Program-made: the position numbers and the translations under genes
In this document: positions 1 to 9,302 of the stretch, in pieces
Numbering within the stretch: position 1 is the stretch's first letter
Layout of the letters: each line of letters starts with the position of its first letter
The notes under the pieces: model-generated
The model's input: only the letters and a program-made list of their open reading frames with translations
Databases searched by the model: none
What the model was told of the DNA's origin: nothing
Assembly: GCF_900473935.1 (NCBI RefSeq)
Contig: NZ_UCNN01000015.1
Location: 1-64,000, forward strand
Source: Synechococcus sp. UW105
Lineage (GTDB): Bacteria; Cyanobacteriota; Cyanobacteriia; PCC-6307; Cyanobiaceae
Reading direction: 5' to 3'
DNA: 64,000 nt

Positions 1-2
1 AC

Positions 3-1130
3 TCAATCAAATACGACTACAACTTTGATCGCAACGACGTGATCGGCATCCTTAAGAGCGCCGGCGACTATGGCTCTGTTACCGGCACCGAGCGAACTGA
101 TCTGCGTCAATTCTGGAATACCTTCAGCGGCACCATGCGTGCTGATATCGCCGGCCTCTCCAAAAAGGTGGTCTTCTCCGATGACAGCAATGCCTGGTAC
201 ACCGGCTACGACAGCATTCGCAATGAACTCGGCAATCTGGAAGCCGGCACCAGCACCCAAAACCTCAACCTGCTGATCGGCAAACACATGCTCGGCACCG
301 ATAGGCCCGAGATTCACCGCAACAGCAGCGGCAACCTGAGCGGGAGCTACACGGAAGCTGGAGGCAATTTATTCATGAACGATGTCAGCTTTGATGATGT
401 TGATCAAGGCAACATGGGCACTTGCTACCTACTCGCCGGCCTCGCCGGTACAGCAAACGACAAGCCGAGCATGATCCGCGACATGTTCACTGACAATGGT
501 GACGGCACCTACAGCGTGCGCTTCTACACCAATGGTCAGGCCGACTACGTCACCGTCGACAACATGATGGCAACCCGGAGCAATGGCGCCTACCTGTATG
601 CCAATGATGGTGGAGACAATGGATCCCAAGATCTTGTGTCTGGAAACAACGAGCTGTGGGTAGCTTTAGCCGAAAAGGCCTATGCACAGCTGAATGAATC
701 TGGGCGACTTGGCCAACAAGAAGCCACCAACTCCTATGCAGGAATCAGTGGCGGCTCCTCAGCACTGGCCACCGAACAGATCACCGGCCTCGAAACGAAG
801 AGCGAAGGGGCTATTCACAACTGGTTCTCCTGGTTTGGGGTTAGCGATGGCGAGCTACAAGAACTTGTCAATGGCAACAACATCGTGACCGTCGGGGGCT
901 TCAACAACAATGCCTCAACCGACGATGATGGCGATGGAGCGATCGACTGGAAAAGCACTAGTTCCACCAACATTGGCCGGGCCGTGCAAAGCCATGCATA
1001 TTCGATCGTTGGCTACAACGCGACAACGGGGCGCTACGACATTCGCAATCCCTGGGACACCGCCAATCTGAGCCTGACTCACGCTCAACTAAGACAACTC
1101 GGTGCCAACATCCGCTACAGCCTGAGCTGA
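3..1130 (+). CDS. Calpain-like (family C2) cysteine protease, 5' end outside window
   Basis: The reading frame is open from base 3 and continues past the left edge, so at least 375 residues are visible and the N-terminus is missing. The calpain catalytic triad can be read directly: Cys in QGNMGTCYLLAG (codon 423-425), His in QSHAYSIVGYN (codon 993-995) and Asn in RNPWD (codon 1047-1049). These match the calpain core motifs in the same order and spacing style. The protein is rich in Asn, Gly and Asp, as secreted or surface bacterial calpain-like proteins often are. There are no calpain EF-hands, and the C-terminus ends shortly after the Asn motif. Substrate and location are unknown, and upstream domains (for example repeats or a secretion signal) cannot be judged. 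A strong hairpin terminator follows. The internal GTG at 39 is not a likely start because the frame is open upstream of it. Confidence 0.85.
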   Translation, partial: SIKYDYNFDRNDVIGILKSAGDYGSVTGTERTDLRQFWNTFSGTMRADIAGLSKKVVFSDDSNAWYTGYDSIRNELGNLEAGTSTQNLNLLIGKHMLGTDRPEIHRNSSGNLSGSYTEAGGNLFMNDVSFDDVDQGNMGTCYLLAGLAGTANDKPSMIRDMFTDNGDGTYSVRFYTNGQADYVTVDNMMATRSNGAYLYANDGGDNGSQDLVSGNNELWVALAEKAYAQLNESGRLGQQEATNSYAGISGGSSALATEQITGLETKSEGAIHNWFSWFGVSDGELQELVNGNNIVTVGGFNNNASTDDDGDGAIDWKSTSSTNIGRAVQSHAYSIVGYNATTGRYDIRNPWDTANLSLTHAQLRQLGANIRYSLS

Positions 1131-1159
1131 GCCATTCGCAATCAAGACGAAGTCAACAC

Positions 1160-1186
1160 AAGGAGGCAATTGCGCCTCCTTTTCTT
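1160..1186 (+). terminator. Rho-independent terminator after the calpain-like gene
   Basis: AAGGAGGC (1160-1167) and GCCTCCTT (1174-1181) form a perfect 8-bp stem around a 6-base loop, followed by a T-rich run. It lies about 30 bases after the protease stop and before the start of the next gene. Confidence 0.8.
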
Positions 1187-1213
1187 TCCTTTCTATCGAG
1201 GAGCAAGAGCCTC

Positions 1214-1690
1214 ATGAAATTCACCACACTTGCATTCCTTTCCATCCTCACTATGGCCACCAACTTCTCTACGCAGCAACCTGTCATCGCCTGCCCCAAT
1301 GGCGAAATTGTCCCTGAATTACTCACGTGGGTCAGCCCAATTCCTATCGCTCAAGCTCATGCGCTTCCCCCTGAAGAACCACCAGCACCAACACCGAGCA
1401 GAACAGATCACACCCATGTGCTGCACATGGAACTCCGCTTGCACAACACCACCCGTGATACCCACACCGCTGAAGTGTTGAAAGCCAACTGGAGCCAAAA
1501 CGGACACACCCATCTGCTCACGTGGCACAAACAACCCGACCTGAGCCCTCTTAACCGGTTCAACACTATTGAGCATCGACCGATTCAGGGCGACACAACA
1601 CAGCCCCTCACCGTGACCTTGAAGCTCACGATCGATGGCAAAAGCTGCACGCTAAGCAAGGTCACATCCGTGCCAGTGCGCATGGAGTAA
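1214..1690 (+). CDS. Small secreted protein of unknown function
   Basis: 158 residues. The first ~20 residues have a Lys followed by a hydrophobic stretch, consistent with a Sec signal peptide. The remainder is rich in His, Thr and Pro, including a proline-rich segment near residues 50-60. It has only two Cys after the signal (in ACPNG and SCTLS), which could form one disulphide. A good ribosome binding site, GAGGAG, ends 10 bases before the ATG. I do not recognise the family. The C-terminal half alternates polar and hydrophobic residues, which suggests a beta-sandwich domain, but that is only an impression. It converges with the photolyase gene, leaving 18 bases between them. Confidence 0.6.
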   Translation: MKFTTLAFLSILTMATNFSTQQPVIACPNGEIVPELLTWVSPIPIAQAHALPPEEPPAPTPSRTDHTHVLHMELRLHNTTRDTHTAEVLKANWSQNGHTHLLTWHKQPDLSPLNRFNTIEHRPIQGDTTQPLTVTLKLTIDGKSCTLSKVTSVPVRME

Positions 1691-1708
1691 GCATCCAGTT
1701 CTCAGGAT

Positions 1709-3187
1709 TTAGCCACGAATCGTGGCGTAAAGCACTTTAAACCGAGCCTGCTGCTGCTTGTGATCCACCAGCAGCTCGGGATAACCACGGCGCTCCAAGG
1801 CAGCAATCTCACCACTGAGTAGATCCTTGGTGTTCACATGCCTCAACTCCGGCAACCACTGGCGGATGTAATCAGCTTCAGCATCAAACTTGGAGGCCTG
1901 GGTGGACGGATTAAAGATGCGCAGGGGCTTTGGATCCATACCGCTACTCGCACTCCACTGCCATCCGCCATTGTTGGCGGCAAGATCGCCATCCACCTCG
2001 AGTTCCATGAAGGCGCGCTCACCCCAGCGCCAATCACAAATCAGGTCTTTAACCAGATAAGAGGCCACGATCATGCGGCAGCGGTTGTGCATCCAGCCGC
2101 TCTGATTCAACTGACGCATGGCCGCATCAATCATCGGCATGCCGGTCTGACCAGTCTTCCAAGCCTCAAACCAGTCGTTGTTGTTCTGCCAAGGGAAACG
2201 AGTCCACTGCTCGCGGTAAGGGCCCTGTTCCAGCTCCGGGAAATGGAACAACGCCTGCTGGTAAAACTCCCGCCAGCCCAGCTCCTGCTCCCACACCATG
2301 ATCGCCTTGCGCTGCTCATCACTGCGGGCCATCTCTTTCATCTCCTGGGCCGCGCACCAGGCCTGGCGCGGGCTCACCGTGCCCACACTCAGCGCTGCAC
2401 TGAGAGAGGACGTTCCCTCGACCCCAGGGAAATTGCGATCGGGTTCATAGGCCAGCAACGGTCCGTCCACAAAAGTGGCCAGCTGTTGCGCTGCTGCTGC
2501 CTCACCTGGCCGGCAGGGGCAAAGTTCCATCCCGACGAAACCGTGCTCGGCCCGCAACCGCTCCAGCTCACCATGGCCGTAAGCACATAAACGACCCAGC
2601 TCACCTTCCCCGCTGGTGAGCGCCTCGAGGGTGTCTGAGTCCAGGTCGCTTAATCCAACGGGGGCTTGAACGGTGCTGGGTTGTCTGCGCTCAACCTGTC
2701 CGCGCCAATTGCGCAGAAAAGGGCCATACACCCTGTAGGGGTCACCGCCTCCAGTCTTGATCAGCTCCGGGGCCACCAGCAGCTGATCCCAATCCACCAA
2801 AAGCTTGCAGCCATCGGCCTGTAAAGCCTTGGCAACCTGGCGGTCACGAGCACGGGCATAGGGCTCCACATCCCGGCTCCACACCACCGTTGGGGCATCA
2901 AGCAGCGACGCCAAACGTGGCAGGAGCTCCACCGGATCTCCTGCAACCACCAACAGCCTGCTGCCGACCGCTCGCCAACGCTGCTTTAGCTCGATCAGGG
3001 TTTCAATCAAAAACCACAGCCGAGCCGGAGCCATCGGCGGCAGTTGCTGCGGAGGGGTGATGAGCAATGGATCAAGCACATACACCCCAGTGACCGCAGG
3101 CCCCAGTGCAACAGCAGCCTGCAGGCCAGTGTTGTCAGCCAGACGCAGATCGCGACGGTGCCAGAACAAGGTGCGAGGTGATGACAT
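1709..3187 (-). CDS. phrB: Deoxyribodipyrimidine photolyase (class I CPD type)
   Basis: Light-driven repair of cyclobutane pyrimidine dimers using FADH-. 492 residues, typical for the family. The N-terminal antenna-binding alpha/beta domain opens with FWHRRDLRLADNTGL. The C-terminal FAD-binding helical domain shows GWMHNRCRMI and WQWSASSGMDPKPLRIFNP, both hallmark photolyase stretches. The Trp residues of the electron-transfer chain lie in this region. The open frame extends two codons further to a TTG, but the ATG at 3187 is the better start. The Nudix gene lies upstream on the same strand about 90 bases away, so co-transcription is possible. A cryptochrome-like role cannot be excluded from sequence alone, but the C-terminus lacks the long extension of plant cryptochromes. 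Confidence 0.92.
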   Translation of the reverse strand: MSSPRTLFWHRRDLRLADNTGLQAAVALGPAVTGVYVLDPLLITPPQQLPPMAPARLWFLIETLIELKQRWRAVGSRLLVVAGDPVELLPRLASLLDAPTVVWSRDVEPYARARDRQVAKALQADGCKLLVDWDQLLVAPELIKTGGGDPYRVYGPFLRNWRGQVERRQPSTVQAPVGLSDLDSDTLEALTSGEGELGRLCAYGHGELERLRAEHGFVGMELCPCRPGEAAAAQQLATFVDGPLLAYEPDRNFPGVEGTSSLSAALSVGTVSPRQAWCAAQEMKEMARSDEQRKAIMVWEQELGWREFYQQALFHFPELEQGPYREQWTRFPWQNNNDWFEAWKTGQTGMPMIDAAMRQLNQSGWMHNRCRMIVASYLVKDLICDWRWGERAFMELEVDGDLAANNGGWQWSASSGMDPKPLRIFNPSTQASKFDAEADYIRQWLPELRHVNTKDLLSGEIAALERRGYPELLVDHKQQQARFKVLYATIRG

Positions 3188-3279
3188 CAACAAAGCAGAA
3201 GCAAGAGAGCCCCGATCAACACGATTCCTGCAGGATCAAAAGGCAGGCCACAAGCAGAGGGTGACGCGCGCGATCCTGC

Positions 3280-3855
3280 TTAGAGCCCCAGCAATTGCTT
3301 GGCCCTGAACCAGGCCGTGACGCTCTTGCCATCCAGCCATTCCTCACCAGAGGCCAGTCGTGCATCCAACTCGGCCGGGCTCATCAGCACCACTTCAAGA
3401 TCCTCATCGTCATCCCCAGCCGGAGGATTCTCAAGAGGACTCAGCTCCCTGGCCAGAAAGCAGTGGATCACCTCATCGGAATAGCCAGGACAGGGCAACA
3501 TTGGCCCAAGCACGTCCCAGCGAGCAGCGCTGTAACCCGCCTCTTCGCCAAGCTCCCGCTGCATTGACTCCAGCGGATCTTCACCCTCTTCGAGGGTCCC
3601 GGCGGGGAACTCCAGCAAACGAGCCTGCACAGCAAAGCGGTACTGACGCAGCAACACCACCTGGCCATCAGCCGTGATCGGCACTGCCAGTGAGGCCCCG
3701 GGGTGGCGAATGATCCCGAAGGTGCCCTCAACCCCCATCGGGAGACGGATACGGTTGCACTCGAAGCGAATCTTGCGCGAGTCGAGTGCAGCGATGGTCT
3801 CCAACAACTGGGAGGGTTCTGGGGGCGGCAAAGGCGCCATGGGCTCGCGGGGCAT
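3280..3855 (-). CDS. Nudix hydrolase, ADP-ribose pyrophosphatase-like
   Basis: 191 residues. A full Nudix box runs from Gly86 to Tyr108 (G-x5-E-x7-REL-x-EE-x-GY), giving the Mg-binding helix that hydrolyses nucleoside diphosphates linked to another moiety. The upstream strand VVLLRQYRF and the sequence LLEFPAGTLEEGE resemble ADP-ribose pyrophosphatases (NudF type), which clear free ADP-ribose. Substrate assignment beyond Nudix is inference. It is transcribed away from the ABC transporter gene and toward the photolyase gene. ATGs further in (residue 6) are alternatives, but 3855 is the most upstream ATG. Confidence 0.85.
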   Translation of the reverse strand: MPREPMAPLPPPEPSQLLETIAALDSRKIRFECNRIRLPMGVEGTFGIIRHPGASLAVPITADGQVVLLRQYRFAVQARLLEFPAGTLEEGEDPLESMQRELGEEAGYSAARWDVLGPMLPCPGYSDEVIHCFLARELSPLENPPAGDDDEDLEVVLMSPAELDARLASGEEWLDGKSVTAWFRAKQLLGL

Positions 3856-3939
3856 TGCTGAGGCCCAGCATGACGGTTGAGCAGCAGGATCGTTAGTGCA
3901 ACATCGATCCTGCTGCGTTGGTGGGACTTTGCATTGTTG

Positions 3940-5673
3940 ATGGCATCAGCACCCCGTGGCCTTCCCCGTCTGCTGCAGATCAAACTGCTGAAAGACCTTG
4001 CACAGGAAGCCGGGTGGCGCCATCTGGTCTTACTGGGCTTGCTCAGCAGCATCAGCAGCCTGCTCGACATTGCCGGCCTCGGATTGGCGGTGACACTGCT
4101 GCTGGGATCTGGGTCTGCGGCCGCTGCATCACTACCGCTCGCCATCAGCCTGTCCTTGCCAGCAAGTCTGGCGCTGCTGGTGGGTCTGATCCTCCTGCGC
4201 GGTCTGATGCAAGCACGCGTTGCCATCAGCCGAGAACGGTTGCGCTCCGGTTTCACCGATCGCCTGCGCCATCAACTCCTTCACCAGGTGTTCACCGCCT
4301 CCTCGTCGCAACTCGACCGACTTGGGCGTGGTGCCCTGCTCGCCCTCTTGATGGGCGACATCAACCGCACCACCCTCAGCCTGGACCAGGCCGTACGCCT
4401 GGTCCAGGCCCTTCTGGCCATGGTGATTTACCTCGCCAGCGTGTTGCTCATTGGCCGCAGCGCTGCCTGGCCACTGCTGTTGGCGTTGCTGGCAACAGCA
4501 ACAGCAGCGCTGCTACAACGCTCGGACAGCTGGGGACTAGGCCGCATCCAGAGCCGCCTCAATGCAGCGCTGCAGCGCACCGTGGGGGACAGCCTGCATG
4601 GTCTTAAAGCAGTACGCGCAGCAGCAGCGGAAGCCTGGCTCCTGGAGCGCTTCAGCAAGGAGACCGCACAAGGCCGCTGGCTTCTGAAAGAACGGGTGCG
4701 ACGTCGAGCCGGCTACAACGCTTGGCGCGACACGCTGGTCGTGGCGATTGCGGGTCTGTGGATGCTCCTCCAAGGAGACGCGCTGACTGCGAAGGTGCTC
4801 ACCACAACGCTGGTGCTCGCCTATCGAGCCGGCTCCTCCCTCAGCAACGTGGTTCAGGCCAGACGGCTCTGCCTAGGCAATCTGCCCGGATATGAAGCCC
4901 TCTGCCAGCGGAGGCAACAGCTGCGACCCATCCCTCGACTGGAAGGCGAAAACACCCTGTCAGACCGTGACCTTGACAGGCTGGGGCTGGCGCCATGGAC
5001 AGCATTGCGATGGCAAGTGATGCCAACGGCTTCTGCCGCCGTGACCTCTCTCACCCTGAAGCCGAACAGACTGATTGCCATCACTGGGCCCTCTGGCTGC
5101 GGCAAGACCAGCCTGCTCGATCAACTCTGCGGATTATTAAGCGAAGAGCACAGCGCCTGGGAGTTGGTCTGCAACACGGAGAGTTGGCACCTCTCCGGCC
5201 CAGCCGGTGCCGTGCAAATGCACCAATTGATTGGCTACGCACCGCAACATGCTGTGCTGTTTGAAGCCAGCTTGCGCGACAACTTGCTGCTGGGTGGAGA
5301 GCAGTCGCGAACAGTGATCGAAACCTGGCTGCAACGGCTTGGCCTGAGCCATCTACTGCTGCGAGAAGGCGGTCTGGATGCTCCCATGACCCTGGCACAG
5401 GATCCCTTCTCCGGCGGTGAGATTCATCGACTCGGCCTCCTACGCGCCTGGCTGCGGGATCGACCAGTGGAGGTGCTCGATGAACCGACTGCATTTCTGG
5501 ATACCGCTGCTGCAGAGAGCGTGCGTGCGGTCATCCAGGAAAGAACGCAAGGCCGACTGGTTCTGGTGAGCACCCATGATCCACAGCTGATTCAACAAGC
5601 CGATCAGGTGATTACGCTCAACCACTCCAAAAGCAGTCCAAGTCACCCATCTGGCTCAGCAGCCATCCTTTGA
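3940..5673 (+). CDS. ABC transporter, fused membrane and ATP-binding domains
   Basis: 577 residues from the ATG at 3940; the frame runs back to a TTG at 3877, which is less likely. The N-terminal half has about five to six hydrophobic segments, as in ABC exporters. The C-terminal nucleotide-binding domain shows Walker A GPSGCGKTS (about residue 383), signature SGGEIHRL (about 491), Walker B VEVLDEPTAFLD (about 510) and the switch His in STHD (about 545). The signature lacks the usual Gln, having SGGEI instead of SGGQ. Type I exporters act as dimers. No partner gene is adjacent, so a homodimer is possible. Substrate is unknown; lipids, peptides or glycans are the usual cargo of such proteins. 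Nothing ties it to the polysaccharide locus 11 kb away. Confidence 0.85.
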   Translation: MASAPRGLPRLLQIKLLKDLAQEAGWRHLVLLGLLSSISSLLDIAGLGLAVTLLLGSGSAAAASLPLAISLSLPASLALLVGLILLRGLMQARVAISRERLRSGFTDRLRHQLLHQVFTASSSQLDRLGRGALLALLMGDINRTTLSLDQAVRLVQALLAMVIYLASVLLIGRSAAWPLLLALLATATAALLQRSDSWGLGRIQSRLNAALQRTVGDSLHGLKAVRAAAAEAWLLERFSKETAQGRWLLKERVRRRAGYNAWRDTLVVAIAGLWMLLQGDALTAKVLTTTLVLAYRAGSSLSNVVQARRLCLGNLPGYEALCQRRQQLRPIPRLEGENTLSDRDLDRLGLAPWTALRWQVMPTASAAVTSLTLKPNRLIAITGPSGCGKTSLLDQLCGLLSEEHSAWELVCNTESWHLSGPAGAVQMHQLIGYAPQHAVLFEASLRDNLLLGGEQSRTVIETWLQRLGLSHLLLREGGLDAPMTLAQDPFSGGEIHRLGLLRAWLRDRPVEVLDEPTAFLDTAAAESVRAVIQERTQGRLVLVSTHDPQLIQQADQVITLNHSKSSPSHPSGSAAIL

Positions 5674-5685
5674 GCACCGCTGGAT

Positions 5686-6186
5686 TCAAACCGTCCAGTC
5701 GACGGATGCCTGCATCGCCGCCAGCAAAGGCTCCATCACGAAGGCACGCAGATGCATCCGAGGGTGGGGCAAGACCAAGCGCGGATGCGCAAGGCGTAGT
5801 TCATCCCAGAACAACAAGTCGAGGTCAAGCGTGCGCGGGCCCCAGCGCTGCTCCCGAAAGCGATCCCGCCCGAACTGCCGTTCCAGCGCATGGAGCGACA
5901 CCAACAGCTCCAGGGCTGCATCCTGGTGCGGCACTCGGTTCAGACCCCGCACGATGACCACCGCATTGAGATACATCGGTTGTTGAAGCGGACCGCCCAC
6001 TGGTGCCGTTTCGAGCAACGGTGACCAGCGGTAGTGCAAGGCTTCACCGGCCCAATCAGCAAGCAACTGCTCCAAGAGAGGACGCACTGCAAGCAGGGTC
6101 TGACGCGGATCCCCGACAGAGCTGGGCAGGTTTGCACCGAGGGCCACTGCCAAGCAACGGGGTTGATCAGCGAGACTGGCGCTCAC
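5686..6186 (-). CDS. folK: 2-amino-4-hydroxy-6-hydroxymethyldihydropteridine pyrophosphokinase
   Basis: Transfers pyrophosphate from ATP to 6-hydroxymethyl-dihydropterin in folate synthesis; cytosolic. 166 residues, normal length. Recognisable family elements are [13 protein letters not shown] near the N-terminus, YLNAVV in the middle, and the catalytic and metal-binding region [22 protein letters not shown] followed by [16 protein letters not shown]. The start is GTG at 6186, only 20 bases from the ATG of the divergent chlD gene. It converges with the ABC transporter gene, with 12 bases between stops. Confidence 0.93.
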   Translation of the reverse strand: MSASLADQPRCLAVALGANLPSSVGDPRQTLLAVRPLLEQLLADWAGEALHYRWSPLLETAPVGGPLQQPMYLNAVVIVRGLNRVPHQDAALELLVSLHALERQFGRDRFREQRWGPRTLDLDLLFWDELRLAHPRLVLPHPRMHLRAFVMEPLLAAMQASVDWTV

Positions 6187-6206
6187 GCAAGGACCTGGAA
6201 ACGTTC

Positions 6207-8297
6207 ATGGTGTCAGGAGGGGTGGCAGCAGCGGGTGGTGTGGCCAACAGTGCCGCCCAAGATCAGGCCAGCCGTGCCTTCCCACTGGCGGCGATCACCG
6301 GCCACGGCACCCTCAAGCTCGCCCTGCTGCTGGCGGCCGTGGATCCGGCGCTCGGTGGTGTGATCATTGCAGGGGGTCGCGGCACGGGAAAATCCGTACT
6401 GGCACGCGGGCTCCATGCCCTTCTGCCGCCGATCGAAGTGCTGGATGTGGAAGGCACAGCTGGCCGCAATCTCGATCCCCTACGGCCTGAGGAATGGGGC
6501 GGAGAGGAAGACGCAACCGCTGCCAATCTGCCCACCAAGGTGCTGCCAGCCCCTTTCATCCAGGTGCCGCTGGGCATCACGGAAGACCGACTCGTTGGCG
6601 CCGTCGACGTGACGGCCTCCTTGGCCAGCGGCAGTGCCGTGTTCCAGCCTGGCCTGCTGGCGGAAGCCCACAGAGGCGTGCTCTATGTTGATGAGCTCAA
6701 CCTGCTTGATGACGGCATCGTCAACCTGATGCTGGCGGCCGTCGGCAGCGGCGAAAACCAGGTGGAACGCGAAGGCCTCAGCCTCAGCCACCCCTGCCGA
6801 CCGCTCCTGATCGCGACCTACAACCCGGAAGAAGGTGCCGTACGCGACCATTTACTCGACCGCTTTGCGATCGCCCTCTCCGCCGACCAGCTGGTGAGCA
6901 CAGAACAGCGTGTGGAGATCACCGAGGCCGTGCTCTCCCATGGCCAGTGCAGCCGCAGCTTCGCCGACAAGTGGGGGGAGGAAACCGAAGCACTTGCCAC
7001 CCAGCTGTTGCTGGCGCGCCAATGGCTGCCGGATGTCCAGATCAGCACCGAACAGATTCAGTACCTGGTCACCGAAGCCATCCGCGGCGGCGTTGAGGGG
7101 CACCGCTCCGAGCTCTATGCGGTGCGCGTGGCCAAAGCCCATGCCGCTCTGAGCGGCCGAGACCGAGTGGAAGCCGACGACCTGCAAGTGGCCGTGCGCC
7201 TGGTGATCGCGCCAAGGGCCCTGCAACTGCCGCCCCAGGACGAGCAAATGGAACCTCCACCTCCGGAAGATCAACCGCCGCCGCCCCAGGGCGAGGAGTC
7301 GCCTGAGGACCAAGAGCCGCCGGACGACAACCAGGACGACAGTGAGGACGAACAGGACAACGACGAAGACGACACTCCAGACGACGAGCCCCCACCGTCG
7401 ATTCCGGAAGAGTTCATGCTTGACCCGGAAGCTGTCGCGATCGATCCCGATCTCCTGCTGTTCTCATCGGCCAAGGCCAAGAGCGGCAATAGCGGCAGCC
7501 GATCGGTGGTCTTGAGTGATAGCCGCGGCCGCTACGTCAAACCGATCCTGCCCCGTGGCCCTGTCCGCCGCATCGCCGTCGACGCCACGCTGAGGGCAGC
7601 GGCGCCCTATCAAAAAGCACGGCGAGCCCGCCAGCCAGATCGCACGGTGATCGTGGAGGAATCGGATCTGCGCGCCAAGCTGCTGCAGCGTCAATCCGGG
7701 GCTCTCGTGATCTTTCTGGTGGATGCCAGTGGCTCGATGGCCCTCAACCGGATGCAAAGCGCAAAGGGAGCTGTGATCCGTTTGCTCACTGAGGCCTACG
7801 AGAACCGCGACGAAGTGGCCCTGATCCCTTTCCGCGGCGACCAGGCCGAAGTTCTGCTGCCACCCACCCGCTCCATCACCGCTGCACGCCGACGGCTGGA
7901 ATCGATGCCCTGCGGCGGCGGCTCCCCCCTGGCCCATGGCCTCACTCAGGCCGCCAGAGTCGGTGCCAACGCCCTGGCAACAAGCGATCTCGGTCAAGTG
8001 GTTGTGGTCGCCATCACAGATGGCCGCGGCAACGTCCCCCTCAGCACGTCTCTTGGCCAGCCTGCACTTGAGGGAGACGAGAAACCCGACCTCAAGCAGG
8101 AAGTGCTGGATGTTGCCGCCCGCTACCGAATGCTGGGCATCAAGCTTCTGGTGATCGACACCGAGCGAAAATTCATCGGCAGCGGCATGGGCAAAGACCT
8201 GGCCGAGGCTGCTGGTGGTAAGTACGTGCAACTGCCGAAGGCCAGCGATCAGGCGATTGCCGCCATTGCCATGGACGCCATCAACACCGTGACTTGA
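6207..8297 (+). CDS. chlD: Magnesium chelatase subunit D
   Basis: Part of the ChlH/ChlI/ChlD complex that inserts Mg into protoporphyrin IX, the first committed step of chlorophyll synthesis. 696 residues from ATG 6207; the frame stays open back to 6003, but that stretch is antisense to folK. Three parts are visible: an AAA+ domain with a Walker-A-like GGRGTGKS (about residue 56), an acidic proline-rich linker (about 347-400), and a C-terminal von Willebrand A domain with the MIDAS motif DASGSM (Asp about 506) plus the downstream conserved TDGRGN. This domain order is diagnostic of ChlD rather than ChlI. The promoter must lie inside or next to the folK start. Confidence 0.95.
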   Translation: MVSGGVAAAGGVANSAAQDQASRAFPLAAITGHGTLKLALLLAAVDPALGGVIIAGGRGTGKSVLARGLHALLPPIEVLDVEGTAGRNLDPLRPEEWGGEEDATAANLPTKVLPAPFIQVPLGITEDRLVGAVDVTASLASGSAVFQPGLLAEAHRGVLYVDELNLLDDGIVNLMLAAVGSGENQVEREGLSLSHPCRPLLIATYNPEEGAVRDHLLDRFAIALSADQLVSTEQRVEITEAVLSHGQCSRSFADKWGEETEALATQLLLARQWLPDVQISTEQIQYLVTEAIRGGVEGHRSELYAVRVAKAHAALSGRDRVEADDLQVAVRLVIAPRALQLPPQDEQMEPPPPEDQPPPPQGEESPEDQEPPDDNQDDSEDEQDNDEDDTPDDEPPPSIPEEFMLDPEAVAIDPDLLLFSSAKAKSGNSGSRSVVLSDSRGRYVKPILPRGPVRRIAVDATLRAAAPYQKARRARQPDRTVIVEESDLRAKLLQRQSGALVIFLVDASGSMALNRMQSAKGAVIRLLTEAYENRDEVALIPFRGDQAEVLLPPTRSITAARRRLESMPCGGGSPLAHGLTQAARVGANALATSDLGQVVVVAITDGRGNVPLSTSLGQPALEGDEKPDLKQEVLDVAARYRMLGIKLLVIDTERKFIGSGMGKDLAEAAGGKYVQLPKASDQAIAAIAMDAINTVT

Positions 8298-8406
8298 GAC
8301 CTGAGCCTTTCGGAGCTCTCTCTGGCCCGGAGGCAACAATCAAAATCTCAAGCCAACGACAGGTTGTCGATTCGGAACAACAACACCATCAGCGCTCCGC
8401 CAGCAC

Positions 8407-9297
8407 TCAGGGCTTGCTGGTCTCGGCCGGATAGAGCTCCTGAAAAAAAGCACCAAGACCAATCGCCACATCCCGCACCGCCTTGATGAACTTCGGGTCG
8501 TCAGTGAGCTGCTCAATGTCCCCGCCAACAGCATCGAAGCGCTGCGTCAACGAACGGGCGTTCGAGACAGTTTGCTTGAGCTCCGAAACAGTTTTGGGGT
8601 TATCGAGTGCCGCTGACAAGTTGTTGATATGAGCAGCAGCCTCAACCGCCTCTGCCGTGGCCAGATTGAGGTTGGTGATCGTTGGCGCTGCCCGCTCAAG
8701 TTCATCTCCCAACTGACCGAGCACCGTCTTGGCCTCCTTGGCGACAGCATCGAATTCCTTGGAGGAATTCACCAGGCTGGAGACCAACTTCTGGTCTTCG
8801 GCTTCTTGGAGGAGACGTTGCATCGAAGCCGTCACCGTGTCGAGACTTGCACCTGCCTCGCCGCGAATCGTCGTGCCTGCACACAGCACCTTGCCCCCTC
8901 TGCACTGATCAGATTTCGGACCAGGCGTGGTCGCAGAGAGCAACGCGGCATTACCGCCACTAATCAAATTCACCTGAGCATCACCACCCAACAACGAGCC
9001 TGAAGCCACCGTTGCCGTCACGGGGGTAGGAAGACGGAGATCCTCCTGATTGATTTCCAGCACAACCTTGACGGCAGCTGGAGTGACTTTCACTTCCTGC
9101 ACCACACCGACCACGATGCCGCGATAAGTGACAGGCGAACGCTCGGCCAGACCACCTGCATTGGCGAATTCCGCAGTGACCGTCCAAGTTTCAGCGCCGA
9201 GGCTATAGCCGCGAAGCCAAAGCATGGTGCCGGTGAAACCCACCAACGCTCCAACGAGGGAGAATCCGACAATCGCTTCACGGACACTGCGACGCAT
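8407..9297 (-). CDS. MlaD/MCE-domain protein of an ABC lipid transporter
   Basis: 296 residues. A single N-terminal membrane helix (about 8-28, GFSLVGALVGFTGTMLWL) is followed by an MCE domain with the characteristic FANAGGLAERSPVTYRGIVVGVV and GSLLGGDAQVNL stretches. The C-terminal half is predicted helical. MCE proteins form periplasmic rings that bind lipids for an inner-membrane ABC transporter; in plastids the TGD2 homologue moves phosphatidic acid. The cognate ATPase gene ends 5 bases upstream on the same strand, so the two form an operon. No MlaE-like permease is in the window. Confidence 0.88.
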   Translation of the reverse strand: MRRSVREAIVGFSLVGALVGFTGTMLWLRGYSLGAETWTVTAEFANAGGLAERSPVTYRGIVVGVVQEVKVTPAAVKVVLEINQEDLRLPTPVTATVASGSLLGGDAQVNLISGGNAALLSATTPGPKSDQCRGGKVLCAGTTIRGEAGASLDTVTASMQRLLQEAEDQKLVSSLVNSSKEFDAVAKEAKTVLGQLGDELERAAPTITNLNLATAEAVEAAAHINNLSAALDNPKTVSELKQTVSNARSLTQRFDAVGGDIEQLTDDPKFIKAVRDVAIGLGAFFQELYPAETSKP

Positions 9298-9302
9298 AGC
9301 AA

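Noticed and set aside
6003-6206. Extended start for ChlD from 6003
   Set aside because: The extension is antisense to folK and lacks ChlD resemblance; the ATG at 6207 gives the normal N-terminus.
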